DNA from: Proteiniphilum propionicum | Lineage (GTDB): Bacteria > Bacteroidota > Bacteroidia > Bacteroidales > Dysgonomonadaceae | Reading direction: 5' to 3' | Assembly (NCBI RefSeq): GCF_022267555.1 | Contig: NZ_CP073586.1 | Location: forward strand, 3,824,501-3,888,500 | Length of the DNA: 64,000 nucleotides | In this document: positions 37,360 to 47,068 of the stretch, piece by piece | How positions within the stretch are numbered: position 1 is the stretch's first letter | Layout of the letters: each line of letters opens with the position of its first letter | The notes under the pieces: model-generated | What the model saw: only the letters and a program-made list of their open reading frames with translations | The model's database searches: none | What the model was told of the DNA's origin: nothing | Position numbers and translations under genes: made by a program

Positions 37360-37851
37360 ATGGCAACTGAACTTAACAACCTCTCGTCTTACGACCCGAA
37401 GTCTGTTCCTGATGGAAAAGGTAAACGAATTGGAATAGTAGTTTCTGACTGGAACTCCTCCATAACAGGGAACCTTCTGCTCGGTGCTTACAACACACTG
37501 GTTAAATTCGGAGTTTTAAGTGACGATATTGTTATCGAACATGTGCCGGGAAGTTTTGAGCTTACCTATGGGGCAAAGGTAATGATTGAGAAAGCAAAAG
37601 TGGACTGTGTAATTCTCCTTGGATGTGTTATACAGGGGGAGACTCCACATTTTACCTTTGTTTGCAACAGCGTAACAGACGGAACTACGCAGTTGAATTT
37701 AAAATATAACGTACCAGCAGTTTTTGGCCTGCTCACCACCAACACGCTCGATCAGGCAAAAGCAAGAGCAGGAGGAAGACATGGAAACAAAGGTGATGAA
37801 GCGGCTATAACCGCTTTAAAAATGATCGGCCTCAAGTCAAAATACATATAA
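37360..37851 (+). CDS. ribH: 6,7-dimethyl-8-ribityllumazine synthase
   Basis: The 163-residue enzyme condenses the pyrimidine and dihydroxybutanone-phosphate precursors in riboflavin synthesis. Hallmarks are VSDWNSSIT, VPGSFELTYGA, LGCVIQGETPHFTFVCNSV and GLLTTNTLDQAKARAGG, with the catalytic histidine in ETPHF. The chain is of normal length for this shell-forming enzyme. It is second of two genes. Confidence 0.95.
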   Translation: MATELNNLSSYDPKSVPDGKGKRIGIVVSDWNSSITGNLLLGAYNTLVKFGVLSDDIVIEHVPGSFELTYGAKVMIEKAKVDCVILLGCVIQGETPHFTFVCNSVTDGTTQLNLKYNVPAVFGLLTTNTLDQAKARAGGRHGNKGDEAAITALKMIGLKSKYI

Positions 37852-37880
37852 TTCGTATTATCTTTGCCGTCGTGAATCAA

Positions 37881-37963
37881 GGGCAGTTACCAGAGTGGCC
37901 AAATGGGGCTGACTGTAACTCAGCTGGCTTACGCCTTCGGTGGTTCGAATCCATCACTGCCCA
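37881..37963 (+). tRNA. tRNA-Tyr (GTA)
   Basis: The 83-base class II tRNA has acceptor arms GGGCAGT and ACTGCCC, anticodon stem GCTGA/TCAGC with loop CTGTAAC (GTA at 37915-37917), a long variable arm and T-loop GGTTCGAATCC. The CCA end is not encoded. A -7-like TATCTTTG (37859-37866) lies 15 bases before it. Confidence 0.95.
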
Positions 37964-38067
37964 CAAAACAAATGTGTTGATTGTTCAATAGGCCATTGGT
38001 AATAGCATACACAAAATATTGGCAATATTGCAACATTTATAAATTGGCTCATAAGTCAGTCATTTTC

Positions 38068-38140
38068 GCGGAAGTAGCTCAGTTGATAGAGCATTAGCCT
38101 TCCAAGCTGAGGGTCGCGGGTTTGAGTCCCGTCTTCCGCT
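38068..38140 (+). tRNA. tRNA-Gly (TCC)
   Basis: The 73-base tRNA has acceptor arms GCGGAAG and CTTCCGC, D-arm AGCTCAGTTGATAGAGC, anticodon loop CTTCCAA with anticodon TCC, and T-arm CGGGTTTGAGTCCCG. CCA is not encoded. It follows tRNA-Tyr by about 100 bases and is likely cotranscribed. Confidence 0.95.
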
Positions 38141-38146
38141 CTAAAG

Positions 38147-38178
38147 GGAGTAACAGATTAAAGTTACTTCTTTTTTTT
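38147..38178 (+). terminator. terminator of the tRNA unit
   Basis: GGAGTAAC pairs with GTTACTTC (one G-T pair) around an 8-base loop and is followed by eight T. It lies 6 bases after tRNA-Gly. Confidence 0.8.
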
Positions 38179-38203
38179 ATCAAAAAAATACGCAATAAAT
38201 CAG

Positions 38204-39565
38204 GTGGAAAATCTTTCTGCATATAAACCTTCTGTACGCGATCTGACAGGCGGAAACATTTTCCGTCAATTGATTACGCTGGCACTCCCTCTGATGGCTA
38301 TCAGCTTCATCCAGATGGCCTACAACTTAGTAGATATCATCTGGATTGGACGTCTGGGAAGCAAGTCCGTGGCAGCGGTCGGTTCAATCGGCATGTTAAT
38401 GTGGATGATGAATTCGGTTGCATTGATATCGAAGGTAGGCGCAGAGATTGCCATTGGCCAATCGATAGGTGCCCGGCGGTTAGACAAAGCATCACTCTAT
38501 GCATCACACACTACCACTATTGCCCTGGCATTGGGGCTCACCTTCGGTATTTTCTTCTTTCTCTTTCCCAGCACTTATGTATCATTTTACAGTCTGGAGG
38601 CTGGTATTGCGCTGGAAGCTGCCGGTTACCTGCGGATAATTTCACCGGGAATAACGGTCATGTTCCTTATTCTAAACTTCTCCGGCATCTATATTGGCTC
38701 CGGCCGCAGTGACATCCCTTTTTATTTCAACGCCACCGGATTAGTGTTTAACATTTTACTGGATCCTCTCCTTATTTTCGGTATTGGTCCGTTCCCGGCC
38801 ATGGGAGTAAGAGGGGCCGCGCTGGCTACCCTTCTTTCTCAGGTAGTGGTAATTATTCTCTTTATCCACCACCTAAAGAAAAAAAACGGGTTATTGGGAC
38901 GGTTTCAATTCCTGATCCGTCTCCGTAGAAAATATACTCTTAACATACTGAAGCTAGGACTACCCGTTGCCGCGATGAATGTTTACTTTGCATTTGTGAA
39001 TATGAATCTGGCCCGCATCGCATCGGTTTACGGCGGATACCTTGGTATAACCAGTCAGACAACTGGTGGCCAGATTGAGGGGATCACTTGGAATACCTCC
39101 AATGGATTCTCCACAGCCTTGGGCAGTTTTGTTGCGCAGAACTATGCGGCGCATAAGATAAACCGGGCCAATCGTGCATTTCGCTATACATTAATGATGA
39201 TGGGCACATTGGGAATAATTGTAACTGCGGCATTCATATTGTACGGTAAAGAGATTTTTTCTGTTTTTGTACCTGAAAAAGCAGCATATCTGGCTGGGGG
39301 TGAGTATTTGTTAATCATGGGTGTCTCTCAAATTTTCATGATGCTGGAGATCACCACCCAGGGCATTTTCAACGGGTTGGGCAGGACCACCCCGCCTGCC
39401 ATCATCAGCATGGTGTTTAACACACTGCGTATCCCGCTGGCGCTCTTTCTGGGTGCGCGCATCGGGGTGACTGGCGTCTGGTGGGCCATCTCCAGCACCT
39501 CTTTCTTTAAGGGGGGGATTCTGCTGACCTGGTACCTGGTGCTGCGCAGGAAGAGATCATGGTAG
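38204..39565 (+). CDS. MATE-family multidrug/Na+ efflux transporter
   Basis: The 453-residue inner membrane protein has about 12 membrane segments and the MATE pattern: ALPLMAISFIQMAYNLVDIIWIGRLGSKSVAAVG at the start and a second half-repeat after residue 235 (LKLGLPVAAMNVYFAFVNMNLARIAS). It should export cationic drugs or metabolites in exchange for Na+ or H+. It starts at GTG (38204) with no strong ribosome-binding site visible. It stands alone between the tRNA pair and a convergent gene. The 3' third is GC-richer than its neighbours. Confidence 0.9.
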   Translation: MENLSAYKPSVRDLTGGNIFRQLITLALPLMAISFIQMAYNLVDIIWIGRLGSKSVAAVGSIGMLMWMMNSVALISKVGAEIAIGQSIGARRLDKASLYASHTTTIALALGLTFGIFFFLFPSTYVSFYSLEAGIALEAAGYLRIISPGITVMFLILNFSGIYIGSGRSDIPFYFNATGLVFNILLDPLLIFGIGPFPAMGVRGAALATLLSQVVVIILFIHHLKKKNGLLGRFQFLIRLRRKYTLNILKLGLPVAAMNVYFAFVNMNLARIASVYGGYLGITSQTTGGQIEGITWNTSNGFSTALGSFVAQNYAAHKINRANRAFRYTLMMMGTLGIIVTAAFILYGKEIFSVFVPEKAAYLAGGEYLLIMGVSQIFMMLEITTQGIFNGLGRTTPPAIISMVFNTLRIPLALFLGARIGVTGVWWAISSTSFFKGGILLTWYLVLRRKRSW

Positions 39566-39654
39566 GGTTTTCTTAATCCATCTTTTCTAGTGTTCGTGTT
39601 GGTCCATTCTTGTCATGCGGGTTGACGGGTACAAGTAGCGCGTTATTTTCTTGA

Positions 39655-40878
39655 TTATTTCGCATTAAATCGATAGCCCAACCCCATCATCAAGTTGTTC
39701 GGATCTTTAAAACGGTATAGCTGATAGCCCGTATGCAGGAACATGTTATGGGTAATATGGGTCTTGAGCACAAAAGTTTGGTAAAATGAGTTCGTATCGT
39801 CTCCCTTGCACAAAAAGTTTTTTCCAATACCCAGGTTAATTGAAAAGATGGGCATGACAATTTCCCCACGCAGTGAGAGCCCTGCCGAAAACTGTTCCCT
39901 GAAGGGAGGCCTGTAGAACCTAAGCTCTTCAGGCTCAGATGGAATATATGTATTGGCTATATGCTTGCCGATGTTGGCACTTTCATCATACTGCAGATCA
40001 AGCGAAATACCGGCGCGGAAATAATTGCTGAAATGATATAATGGATTGAGGTTCAATCCTGCAATTCCAAACGAGCCGGGAACTAGCATCGGGCTTTGAT
40101 CTTCAGGGAAGATGCCCTTTTTCCGTGTAGCACCATAGACAATGAGGTCATAGGTAATATACGAATTCAATGCGTGATTCTGAGACGGGAAATAGGAGAA
40201 TCTGTTTTCTCTATTGTTCCCAAAAAAGTGTGCAACACCTATGGAGGCTCCAATTGTATTCACCCCTGAGTTGGGATAACTGGTATTTCCGTTGGAATAG
40301 TGTGTCACCCCCACCCCGCCACGCAGATAGGTGCTTGGTGTCATTTGCCAGTTCAATAGAAATCCAAGGTTGATATAGGCGCTAATTTTGGAGCCGACAA
40401 CCATATTGAACGGATTTTTCTCCTCATCATACTTCTTCCAACCGAATGCTGAGCCAAAGTTCCATTCGTAATCGAATGACAAGTCGGAGGTGATGCTTGC
40501 TATTCTTGACGTTTGGAAGAGATAGACGTTGACGGGATTTCCCAGTTCGGAAGAGTTGAAGAATGTATTGTAAGCGATTCCGATGCCTTGTATGGCATGA
40601 GGATATTGCCTACCCAGATATGTGTTGTCAGAGAACTTGAAACCGTACTTCAGATGACCGGAAAGAGTGGAGTTCATTCTCTGTCCTGCACGGTTGGAGC
40701 CTTTGAAGAATTCATGCGTAGGGAACAGATATCCCGGCCTCAAATCGGCACCAATCATGTGGATGATTTTTGTTGAAGTGGAGTCGCTTTTACCGGCAAA
40801 GGAGCCTACGGCAGTGAATAGCAACAATATGGTGCATAGGAAGGATTTTAGCGCTCCCTTATTTATTCTTATTTTCAT
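39655..40878 (-). CDS. PagL-like lipid A deacylase / acyloxyacyl hydrolase
   Basis: The 407-residue outer membrane protein has a signal peptide and a beta-barrel. It contains VGVTHYSNGNTSYPNSGVNTIG, which matches the active-site strand of PagL 3-O-deacylases (catalytic His and Ser in HYSNG, about 194-198, plus the PNxGxN pattern). It could remove an acyl chain from lipid A. It is longer than PagL itself (about 150-190 residues), as are many Bacteroidota relatives. Its start overlaps the stop of the upstream lipoprotein gene by 4 bases, so the two are linked. Confidence 0.75.
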   Translation of the reverse strand: MKIRINKGALKSFLCTILLLFTAVGSFAGKSDSTSTKIIHMIGADLRPGYLFPTHEFFKGSNRAGQRMNSTLSGHLKYGFKFSDNTYLGRQYPHAIQGIGIAYNTFFNSSELGNPVNVYLFQTSRIASITSDLSFDYEWNFGSAFGWKKYDEEKNPFNMVVGSKISAYINLGFLLNWQMTPSTYLRGGVGVTHYSNGNTSYPNSGVNTIGASIGVAHFFGNNRENRFSYFPSQNHALNSYITYDLIVYGATRKKGIFPEDQSPMLVPGSFGIAGLNLNPLYHFSNYFRAGISLDLQYDESANIGKHIANTYIPSEPEELRFYRPPFREQFSAGLSLRGEIVMPIFSINLGIGKNFLCKGDDTNSFYQTFVLKTHITHNMFLHTGYQLYRFKDPNNLMMGLGYRFNAK

Positions 40879-41837
40879 TCAACTTTTGTTTTTAGGATAA
40901 AATAATCCGTAGGACGACTACTGGTGAGTTCTCCCGTAAAAAAACGTTTTTTGCCTGTTTTAGGATTGGATATATACACCTTGTAGGGCACGGAATATCT
41001 CTCTACTTCATTAAAGATCAGTATTTTTCTTTTGTCGTAGGCATCAACGGTTACCTCTACCGACAACTTCTTGTCCAATGGTGCTTCAAGCTCCTGTTCC
41101 ATAATTCCAAAAGACGCTTTGGTGTTATGTAATACGGGTTTTGAATCAACCAGATCAGGGATGGCAATTTCAGGGAGCGTAGCGCCGAGTAACCGTCGGA
41201 ATTTTTGTTCGTCCCAATATCCGGCGGGGTTATAAAAGAGAATCTTCCGCGTCGATTTTTTAAAAGGATAGCATGTGAGGGTAACGGGAGAGGAAGAGTT
41301 TTTGTTATCGACAACTAAAGATTCCATTTCGTTAAGAGCGCCCTCATTTATTTCAAATTTTTCCCAATCGTAAACCACACTGTCTATTTGATATTTGCTT
41401 GTGGGAGCCAGCAGAAGCTTGATCTGTTGCTCTTTGTAATCATTGCCAACTTTTATCAGCATGGTTACATCCTCATTCATGAGATTTTCATTGAGTGTAA
41501 GCTGCAGTTTGTTGCCACCTCTTTTCTCTACACGAAAATCTATAAAGTCGCTTAAGAAATAAACAGTAGCCGGTTCTTTTTCACCGAAAGGAAAAGAGAC
41601 GGGTTCACCATCGAGGGTATATGCACGGGTAGTAAATGGGGCGTCCATAAAAGAAACAATATCAATCAGCCTCCAGTTGTCTGACTTAAAATTGATTTCC
41701 TTTCTGTTGTCCGTTTCCGAAAGTACAACATCCATCTGTTCTCCGGGAAGAAAATCTTCCACAAAAATATCGCTATTGCAACCGGATATGAATATCAGGA
41801 TGCTTAAAAACAGCGATTTATGTATTTCCTTTTTCAT
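40875..41837 (-). CDS. uncharacterised lipoprotein paired with the PagL-like gene
   Basis: The 320-residue lipoprotein (lipobox ISGC) has no recognised family. It looks all-beta, with short alternating strands, and two long regions begin FLSDFIDFRVEKRGGNKLQL and EKFEINEGALNEMESLV. It overlaps the PagL-like gene by 4 bases, so a shared task at the outer membrane is plausible. The 295 bases upstream (41838-42132) hold no gene and probably carry its promoter. Confidence 0.6.
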   Translation of the reverse strand: MKKEIHKSLFLSILIFISGCNSDIFVEDFLPGEQMDVVLSETDNRKEINFKSDNWRLIDIVSFMDAPFTTRAYTLDGEPVSFPFGEKEPATVYFLSDFIDFRVEKRGGNKLQLTLNENLMNEDVTMLIKVGNDYKEQQIKLLLAPTSKYQIDSVVYDWEKFEINEGALNEMESLVVDNKNSSSPVTLTCYPFKKSTRKILFYNPAGYWDEQKFRRLLGATLPEIAIPDLVDSKPVLHNTKASFGIMEQELEAPLDKKLSVEVTVDAYDKRKILIFNEVERYSVPYKVYISNPKTGKKRFFTGELTSSRPTDYFILKTKVE

Positions 41838-42132
41838 ATTTTATGCTTCTATTACCTACAGACACACTGATAATCAACTGATAAGTTTATACCGTTCATC
41901 GTAACTTTCAAAAGATTATCTATTGATTTTTGTGCGACTTACAATGAGAATTAACCATTACTACAGACGCATAATATGGAGAATTGCTGCATCATTAAAT
42001 GTTAACAAAAACTAACCATCCAATCTCCCTGCTCAATGATACGATTAACCCCCCGTATCGGATATTTATATTGTGCATTATTGAAAATAATACAATTGAT
42101 AGAGATATACAACGGTGAATTAAAAATGAATG

Positions 42133-43341
42133 TCAATACCCGTGCAGAAAGAGGCCGATGTCGGCAACAGGAAAGTTAAAATGGTTGGCTACGTAGGAAT
42201 TGACCATTTTTCCGGCATACATGTAAAAGCCAGAAGCAAAACCCCGGTCGAACCGGGCAAAATGGTCCACCCCTCCGCAATCGGCCATAGAAGAGAACAG
42301 CGTTACAAAAATATTGCTCAAAGCGATGGAAGAAGTACGTGCCACACGCGAGCTAAGGCTCATCTCACAGAAGTGCAACACCCCAAATTTTTCAAAGATT
42401 GACGGATGGCCAGGCAAACAGGCCTCCATTGTGGTTTCGAAACATCCTCCCTGCGCCATACGCAGGTCGATTATGATGGCCCCTCTCTTCATTTCCCTTA
42501 TGAGGTCGCCGGAGATACGGTAAAAGTGTGATTTGTTGATATACTGCATTGCGCCAATAACTACATCGGCAGAGCGAAAAACATTTCTCAGCACGTTGGG
42601 TTGCAATATAGAGGTGAAGACCGGACTACCCAATTCGTGACGAATATTCCGCAGCTTCGATATATCGTCATCGAACACTTTAACCGATGCTCCCAGCGCC
42701 ATGGCTGCCCTGGCAGCCATGGCGCCGGCCACACCGGCACCAATGATTACCACTTCAGTGGGTGATATGCCGGGGATGCCGCCAAGAAGGATTCCCTTAC
42801 CACCATGGGCATTGCTTAACAGCTCGGCAGCCAGCGTAATGGAGGAAGCTCCTTCAATTTCGGAGATAGAAGTAACAAAGGGTGACACGCCGGTTTCATC
42901 ATAAATAAGTTCGTAAGCGAGCGCATTAATCTTTTTCTCCGACATCAATTCAAGCAGTGGTGTAGAAAGCCTGTGAAGGTAGAGAAACGAAAAGACTGTA
43001 CTTCTTAATCGCATCATCTGAACTTCTTCCAATGTTGGAGGCAAGATTTTAAGGATAAGATCGGCTTGAAAAACCTCTTTTGCTGTCTCTACAATCTCAG
43101 CACCCGACTCAGCATAATAGCTGTCGGAGTAGTTTATCATATACCCCGCCCCTGCTTCAAACAATACCCTGTAGCCAGATGACACCAACAGAGAAACAGC
43201 TTCAGGGGTAAGAGCCAGACGTCTTTCCACCTCCTGATTTTCTTTGGGTATTCCAATAACAGTTGAAACCTTTTGTTTCTCTGCTTTGAGTAATAACTCA
43301 CGCACAAAAAACGAAGTGCTTTTTTGAGAATCGTTGATCAT
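42133..43341 (-). CDS. ald: alanine dehydrogenase / transhydrogenase-alpha-like enzyme
   Basis: The 402-residue protein has the AlaDh/PNT N-terminal domain (IGIPKENQEVERRLALTPEAVSLL, YRVLFEAGAG) and NAD-binding domain (EVVIIGAGVAGAMAARAAMALGASVKVFD). Its size and lack of membrane helices suit alanine dehydrogenase, which makes pyruvate and ammonium from alanine; no assay evidence is available. A roughly 30-residue N-terminal extension precedes the domain. It overlaps aroK by 4 bases and ends the frr-rsgA-cls-aroK-ald unit. Confidence 0.8.
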   Translation of the reverse strand: MINDSQKSTSFFVRELLLKAEKQKVSTVIGIPKENQEVERRLALTPEAVSLLVSSGYRVLFEAGAGYMINYSDSYYAESGAEIVETAKEVFQADLILKILPPTLEEVQMMRLRSTVFSFLYLHRLSTPLLELMSEKKINALAYELIYDETGVSPFVTSISEIEGASSITLAAELLSNAHGGKGILLGGIPGISPTEVVIIGAGVAGAMAARAAMALGASVKVFDDDISKLRNIRHELGSPVFTSILQPNVLRNVFRSADVVIGAMQYINKSHFYRISGDLIREMKRGAIIIDLRMAQGGCFETTMEACLPGHPSIFEKFGVLHFCEMSLSSRVARTSSIALSNIFVTLFSSMADCGGVDHFARFDRGFASGFYMYAGKMVNSYVANHFNFPVADIGLFLHGY

Positions 43342-43883
43342 TCTTTTTTTTTGTATTTTAATTGCTCCTCAACTCCGCGAACCGTTAAATTAATATCCTC
43401 TTTGGTAATCATTCGGTCAGTATGATAAACAATTTGCGCTCTTTTGTAATAACACTCTCTTTGAGCCAAATGTTCCGTTATAAACGGAATAATCTCCTCT
43501 CTTGGCTTACCTGCAATAAGCGGGCGTACAGTTTTCGATGCCAGCAGACGGGCAGCAAGTTCTTCCGGATCGGCCTGAATATAGACGGTGGTGCCGGCTT
43601 TGTTCATAACATCCATATTATCGAAAAAACATGGTGTACCTCCGCCTGTAGAAATTACCACATCTTCAATATTGGCCACTTCTAGAAGTGCCCGGTTCTC
43701 TATTTTTCGAAATTGCTCCTCCCCTTTTTCCGCAAAAATATCAGATACAGACTTCCGGTATTTGTTCTCTATAAATGCATCCAGATCGATAAATGATAGT
43801 GATAAAGACCTGGCCAGCCGTTTCCCCACGGTGGTCTTCCCCGAACCCATATACCCTATAATAAAAATTCTATTCATACTCAT
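43338..43883 (-). CDS. aroK: shikimate kinase
   Basis: The 181-residue kinase has the Walker A GYMGSGKT (10-17), the shikimate-binding DLDAFIE and VISTGGGTP, and the lid region TVRPLIAG. It phosphorylates shikimate in the chorismate pathway. It lies between cls and ald, with 22 bases after cls. Confidence 0.94.
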   Translation of the reverse strand: MSMNRIFIIGYMGSGKTTVGKRLARSLSLSFIDLDAFIENKYRKSVSDIFAEKGEEQFRKIENRALLEVANIEDVVISTGGGTPCFFDNMDVMNKAGTTVYIQADPEELAARLLASKTVRPLIAGKPREEIIPFITEHLAQRECYYKRAQIVYHTDRMITKEDINLTVRGVEEQLKYKKKE

Positions 43884-43905
43884 TTACTTTCTGATTATCG
43901 CCACC

Positions 43906-45330
43906 TCATAATAATGGAGCAAAAAGTCGCAACAAAGATTCAAAAAAACGTTGCATAACGGGCCTCTTAACCCATTCTCTCATCAACACCAAATCAGAAA
44001 AGCGTTGATCTTCAACAAAAATATCATTGGCCTGCTCCCCAAGTTTTTCATCATAAATAAATGCCTCAACCTCGAAATTCTGTTCAAAACTTCGTGAATC
44101 AAAATTGGCAGATCCTATTAGAGTCAGCGAATCATCGAACATCATCATTTTAGAATGAAGAAATCCCTTATGATATTTATATACTTTCACACCTGCTTTC
44201 AACATATCCTTTATATATGAACGTGATGCCATCTGTACTAACGGCACATCAGATCGTTTAGATATCATGAGCCTTACATCCACTCCGCGAATAGCAGCAG
44301 CCTTCAGAGCATCTATCATTGCATCGGGAGGAAGAAAATATGGAGTCTGAATGAAGATAGATTTTTGGGCATCGTAGATTGCCTGCATTATGCCGTGAGA
44401 TATCTCGTTCTCTTCACTCAATGGGCCGCTGTTAACGATCTGCATGGGACACTCCCCAAAGTTTCCCAGCATAGGAAAATAATTGCGCGATGTAATCAGG
44501 GTTTGAGAAACAAAATACCAGTCGATAAGGAAAACCGACTGCAATCCCTGAACTCCTTTACCCTCAATCCGAGCATGCGTATCTCGCCAGCAACCCCAAT
44601 CGAATCCCTTTATGTATCGGTCAGCAATATTCATTCCGCCAACATATCCTATCTGTCCGTCTATAACCACTATTTTGCGGTGAGTCCTGTAGTTCAATCT
44701 TGAAGTGATTGCAGACCATGTAAGTTTTAAAAAAGGCTCGGTTTCTATGCCGGCTCTACGGAATTCTTCCAGGAATTTCTTCTTAGCTTTCCTTGACCCG
44801 AAACTATCATAAATGATACGTATTTCCAGTCCCTCCCTAGCTTTACGAATAAGTGCCTCCTGCACCTTCATGCCTATCTCATCATCATTCAAAACATAAT
44901 ATTCTATGTGAATATGTTGTCTTGCCTTTTCAATATCAGCGAGCAAATGATCGAACTTGTCTTTTCCTAAGGTGAATAACTTCACATTATTTCCCCCCAG
45001 CAAAGGGGTATAATCCAAATTTTGCAGCAATTTAACTATGTTGGCATGTTTTTCAGGGAAAAAAATCTCCACCGGCGTATCCATCTCATCCAAAGGACGC
45101 TTTTTTAGTTTACTGTACATCCGCCTTGAGATTACATATTTTTTTGTTGTATCCTGCCCGAAAACAGCATACCATATGATTCCTATGAAAGGCAAAAAGA
45201 CAACAGCAAGGATCCATGCCACAGTTTTAATGGGATTCCTGTTCTCCGAAATAACCACCACCACAATACTTATCACCGTAAGGAGATAAAGTAGCTCAAT
45301 GATCATAAGCAATGTATTGTTCAACTGCAT
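43906..45330 (-). CDS. cls: cardiolipin synthase
   Basis: The 474-residue membrane enzyme has two N-terminal membrane segments (LLYLLTVISIVVVVI and TVAWILAVVFLPFIGIIWYAVFG) and two phospholipase-D HKD motifs: THRKIVVIDGQIGYVGG and LHSKMMMFDDSLTLIGSANFD. It joins two phosphatidylglycerols to make cardiolipin. It begins 2 bases after the rsgA stop, so translational coupling is likely. Confidence 0.93.
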   Translation of the reverse strand: MQLNNTLLMIIELLYLLTVISIVVVVISENRNPIKTVAWILAVVFLPFIGIIWYAVFGQDTTKKYVISRRMYSKLKKRPLDEMDTPVEIFFPEKHANIVKLLQNLDYTPLLGGNNVKLFTLGKDKFDHLLADIEKARQHIHIEYYVLNDDEIGMKVQEALIRKAREGLEIRIIYDSFGSRKAKKKFLEEFRRAGIETEPFLKLTWSAITSRLNYRTHRKIVVIDGQIGYVGGMNIADRYIKGFDWGCWRDTHARIEGKGVQGLQSVFLIDWYFVSQTLITSRNYFPMLGNFGECPMQIVNSGPLSEENEISHGIMQAIYDAQKSIFIQTPYFLPPDAMIDALKAAAIRGVDVRLMISKRSDVPLVQMASRSYIKDMLKAGVKVYKYHKGFLHSKMMMFDDSLTLIGSANFDSRSFEQNFEVEAFIYDEKLGEQANDIFVEDQRFSDLVLMREWVKRPVMQRFFESLLRLFAPLL

Positions 45331-45332
45331 GG

Positions 45333-46295
45333 TTATATCCGGTATTTACCGTCACTAATATCTTCTAAAATATTCAGGTAGGAATGATATCGGCTTTCAC
45401 TGATATAATGCTCTTCCACTGCTTTAAGAACAGCACAATCGGGTTCATTAATGTGCAGGCAGTTATAATATTTGCATTTCTGAGATATTTTGAATATCTC
45501 AGGAAAATAGTGCGATACTTCTGCCGTGACCATATCTATAGTTCCGAATCCCTTGATACCGGGTGTATCTATTATATATCCGCCATTATCCAGTTCTACC
45601 ATTTCGGAGAAAGTGGTGGTATGCATCCCTTTGCTATGATATTCTGAAATTTTACCCACTTTCTGTACCGATTCACCCTGCATTTCATTGATGATGCTTG
45701 ATTTTCCAACACCTGAATGACCGGCCAGCAGGACAATCTTATCCCTGGTAATCTCTTTGAGTTCGTCAACCCCTTGTCGGGTTACCATGGAGGCTTTTAT
45801 ACAGCGATAACCGATAAGAGAATAGAGATGAACCATGCTGTTCATATAACCGGTATCTTCCTCATCATACAGGTCTGTTTTGTTAAAAACGAGACAGACT
45901 GGGACCGAATATGCTTCGGCAGTAACAAGGAACCGGTCAATAAACACAGTTGTAGTCTCGGGTGAGTGTATTGTGATACAGAGCAACGCCTGATCGATAT
46001 TTGCGGCGAGTATATGTGCATGTTTGGAAAGCTTGGAAGACTTGCGGACAATATAGTTTTTACGATCTTCTATATCGGTAATAAAAGCCGTGCCATCAAG
46101 ATTTACATCCATGAAAACAATATCACCCACTACAACGGGACTTGTACTGCGGATTCCCTTAAGCCTGAGGTTCCCTTTTGCTTTACACAGAAAATCATTG
46201 CCGCTTTTATCGCGTACCAGATAGGTGTTACCGGTATTTTTAATTACAAGCCCTTTCACCCTCTTCTGGTTATACTCCTCTCCGCCCTTCGTCAT
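45333..46295 (-). CDS. rsgA: ribosome small-subunit GTPase A
   Basis: The 320-residue circularly permuted GTPase helps 30S maturation. It has an OB-fold start (KGLVIKNTGNTYLVRDKSGND), then G4 (VFNKTDLY), G1 (GHSGVGKSSIIN) and G3 (DTPGIKGFG) in permuted order, and a zinc region (CKYYNCLHINEPDCAV). It overlaps the frr stop by one base. Confidence 0.93.
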   Translation of the reverse strand: MTKGGEEYNQKRVKGLVIKNTGNTYLVRDKSGNDFLCKAKGNLRLKGIRSTSPVVVGDIVFMDVNLDGTAFITDIEDRKNYIVRKSSKLSKHAHILAANIDQALLCITIHSPETTTVFIDRFLVTAEAYSVPVCLVFNKTDLYDEEDTGYMNSMVHLYSLIGYRCIKASMVTRQGVDELKEITRDKIVLLAGHSGVGKSSIINEMQGESVQKVGKISEYHSKGMHTTTFSEMVELDNGGYIIDTPGIKGFGTIDMVTAEVSHYFPEIFKISQKCKYYNCLHINEPDCAVLKAVEEHYISESRYHSYLNILEDISDGKYRI

Positions 46296-46852
46296 TAAAC
46301 GGTAAGTATTTCTTTCTCCTTTTCGGCAAACATATCATCCACTTTTTTGATATATTTATCGTGGAGTTTCTGAAGCTCATTTTCACCATCTTTTCCCATA
46401 TCTTCCGGGAGACCGTCTTTAACCGCTTTTTTCACTTCATCAATACCCTCTCTTCTGGCATTTCGTATACTTATCTTAGCATCTTCGGCTTCCTGCTTGG
46501 TCTGTTTCACAAGTTGTTTTCTGCGTTCTTCCGTAAGGGGTGGTATACCCAATCGTATAACTTCTCCGTTGTTTTCGGGTGTGATACCTACATCGGAGTC
46601 CTGAATGGCCTTTTCCACTACTTTCAACATAGGTTTTTCCCACGGTTGCACCATAATGGTCTTGGCATCGGGCGTGGTTACCGTTGCCACATTCGACAGA
46701 GGAACAAGGCTTCCATAATATAACACACGAATTCCGTCCAGAATACGAGCGTTGGCACGACCGGCCCTGATACGTGAAAATGTCTCATCCAGGAATTCAA
46801 GGGTCATTTGCATTTTTTCTTCTGTCTCTTTTTTAATTTTCATTGTTTCCAT
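46295..46852 (-). CDS. frr: ribosome recycling factor
   Basis: The 185-residue protein shows the RRF pattern: [75 protein letters not shown]. It splits the post-termination ribosome with EF-G. It heads a run of five tightly packed genes. The 216 bases to pyrH contain CAAATGAAT and ATTCATTTG as a wide inverted repeat. Confidence 0.95.
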   Translation of the reverse strand: METMKIKKETEEKMQMTLEFLDETFSRIRAGRANARILDGIRVLYYGSLVPLSNVATVTTPDAKTIMVQPWEKPMLKVVEKAIQDSDVGITPENNGEVIRLGIPPLTEERRKQLVKQTKQEAEDAKISIRNARREGIDEVKKAVKDGLPEDMGKDGENELQKLHDKYIKKVDDMFAEKEKEILTV

Positions 46853-47068
46853 AACTATCTATTATTTTTGTTGTTTTCAAGTCTTATCAAAATAGTTTAA
46901 CTGACACTAGACTATTGCTTGCTATGGCATAGCCCAAATGAATTCGTCCTCTGTATATCATTTAATGCAAAAGTTGCTCGTCATGACAAAGTCCATGCAA
47001 TCATGGCCTCTATTCATTTGACTTAAGTAAATAGTGTGAACAAAAATAGTGAAAAAATTTTAATTTCT

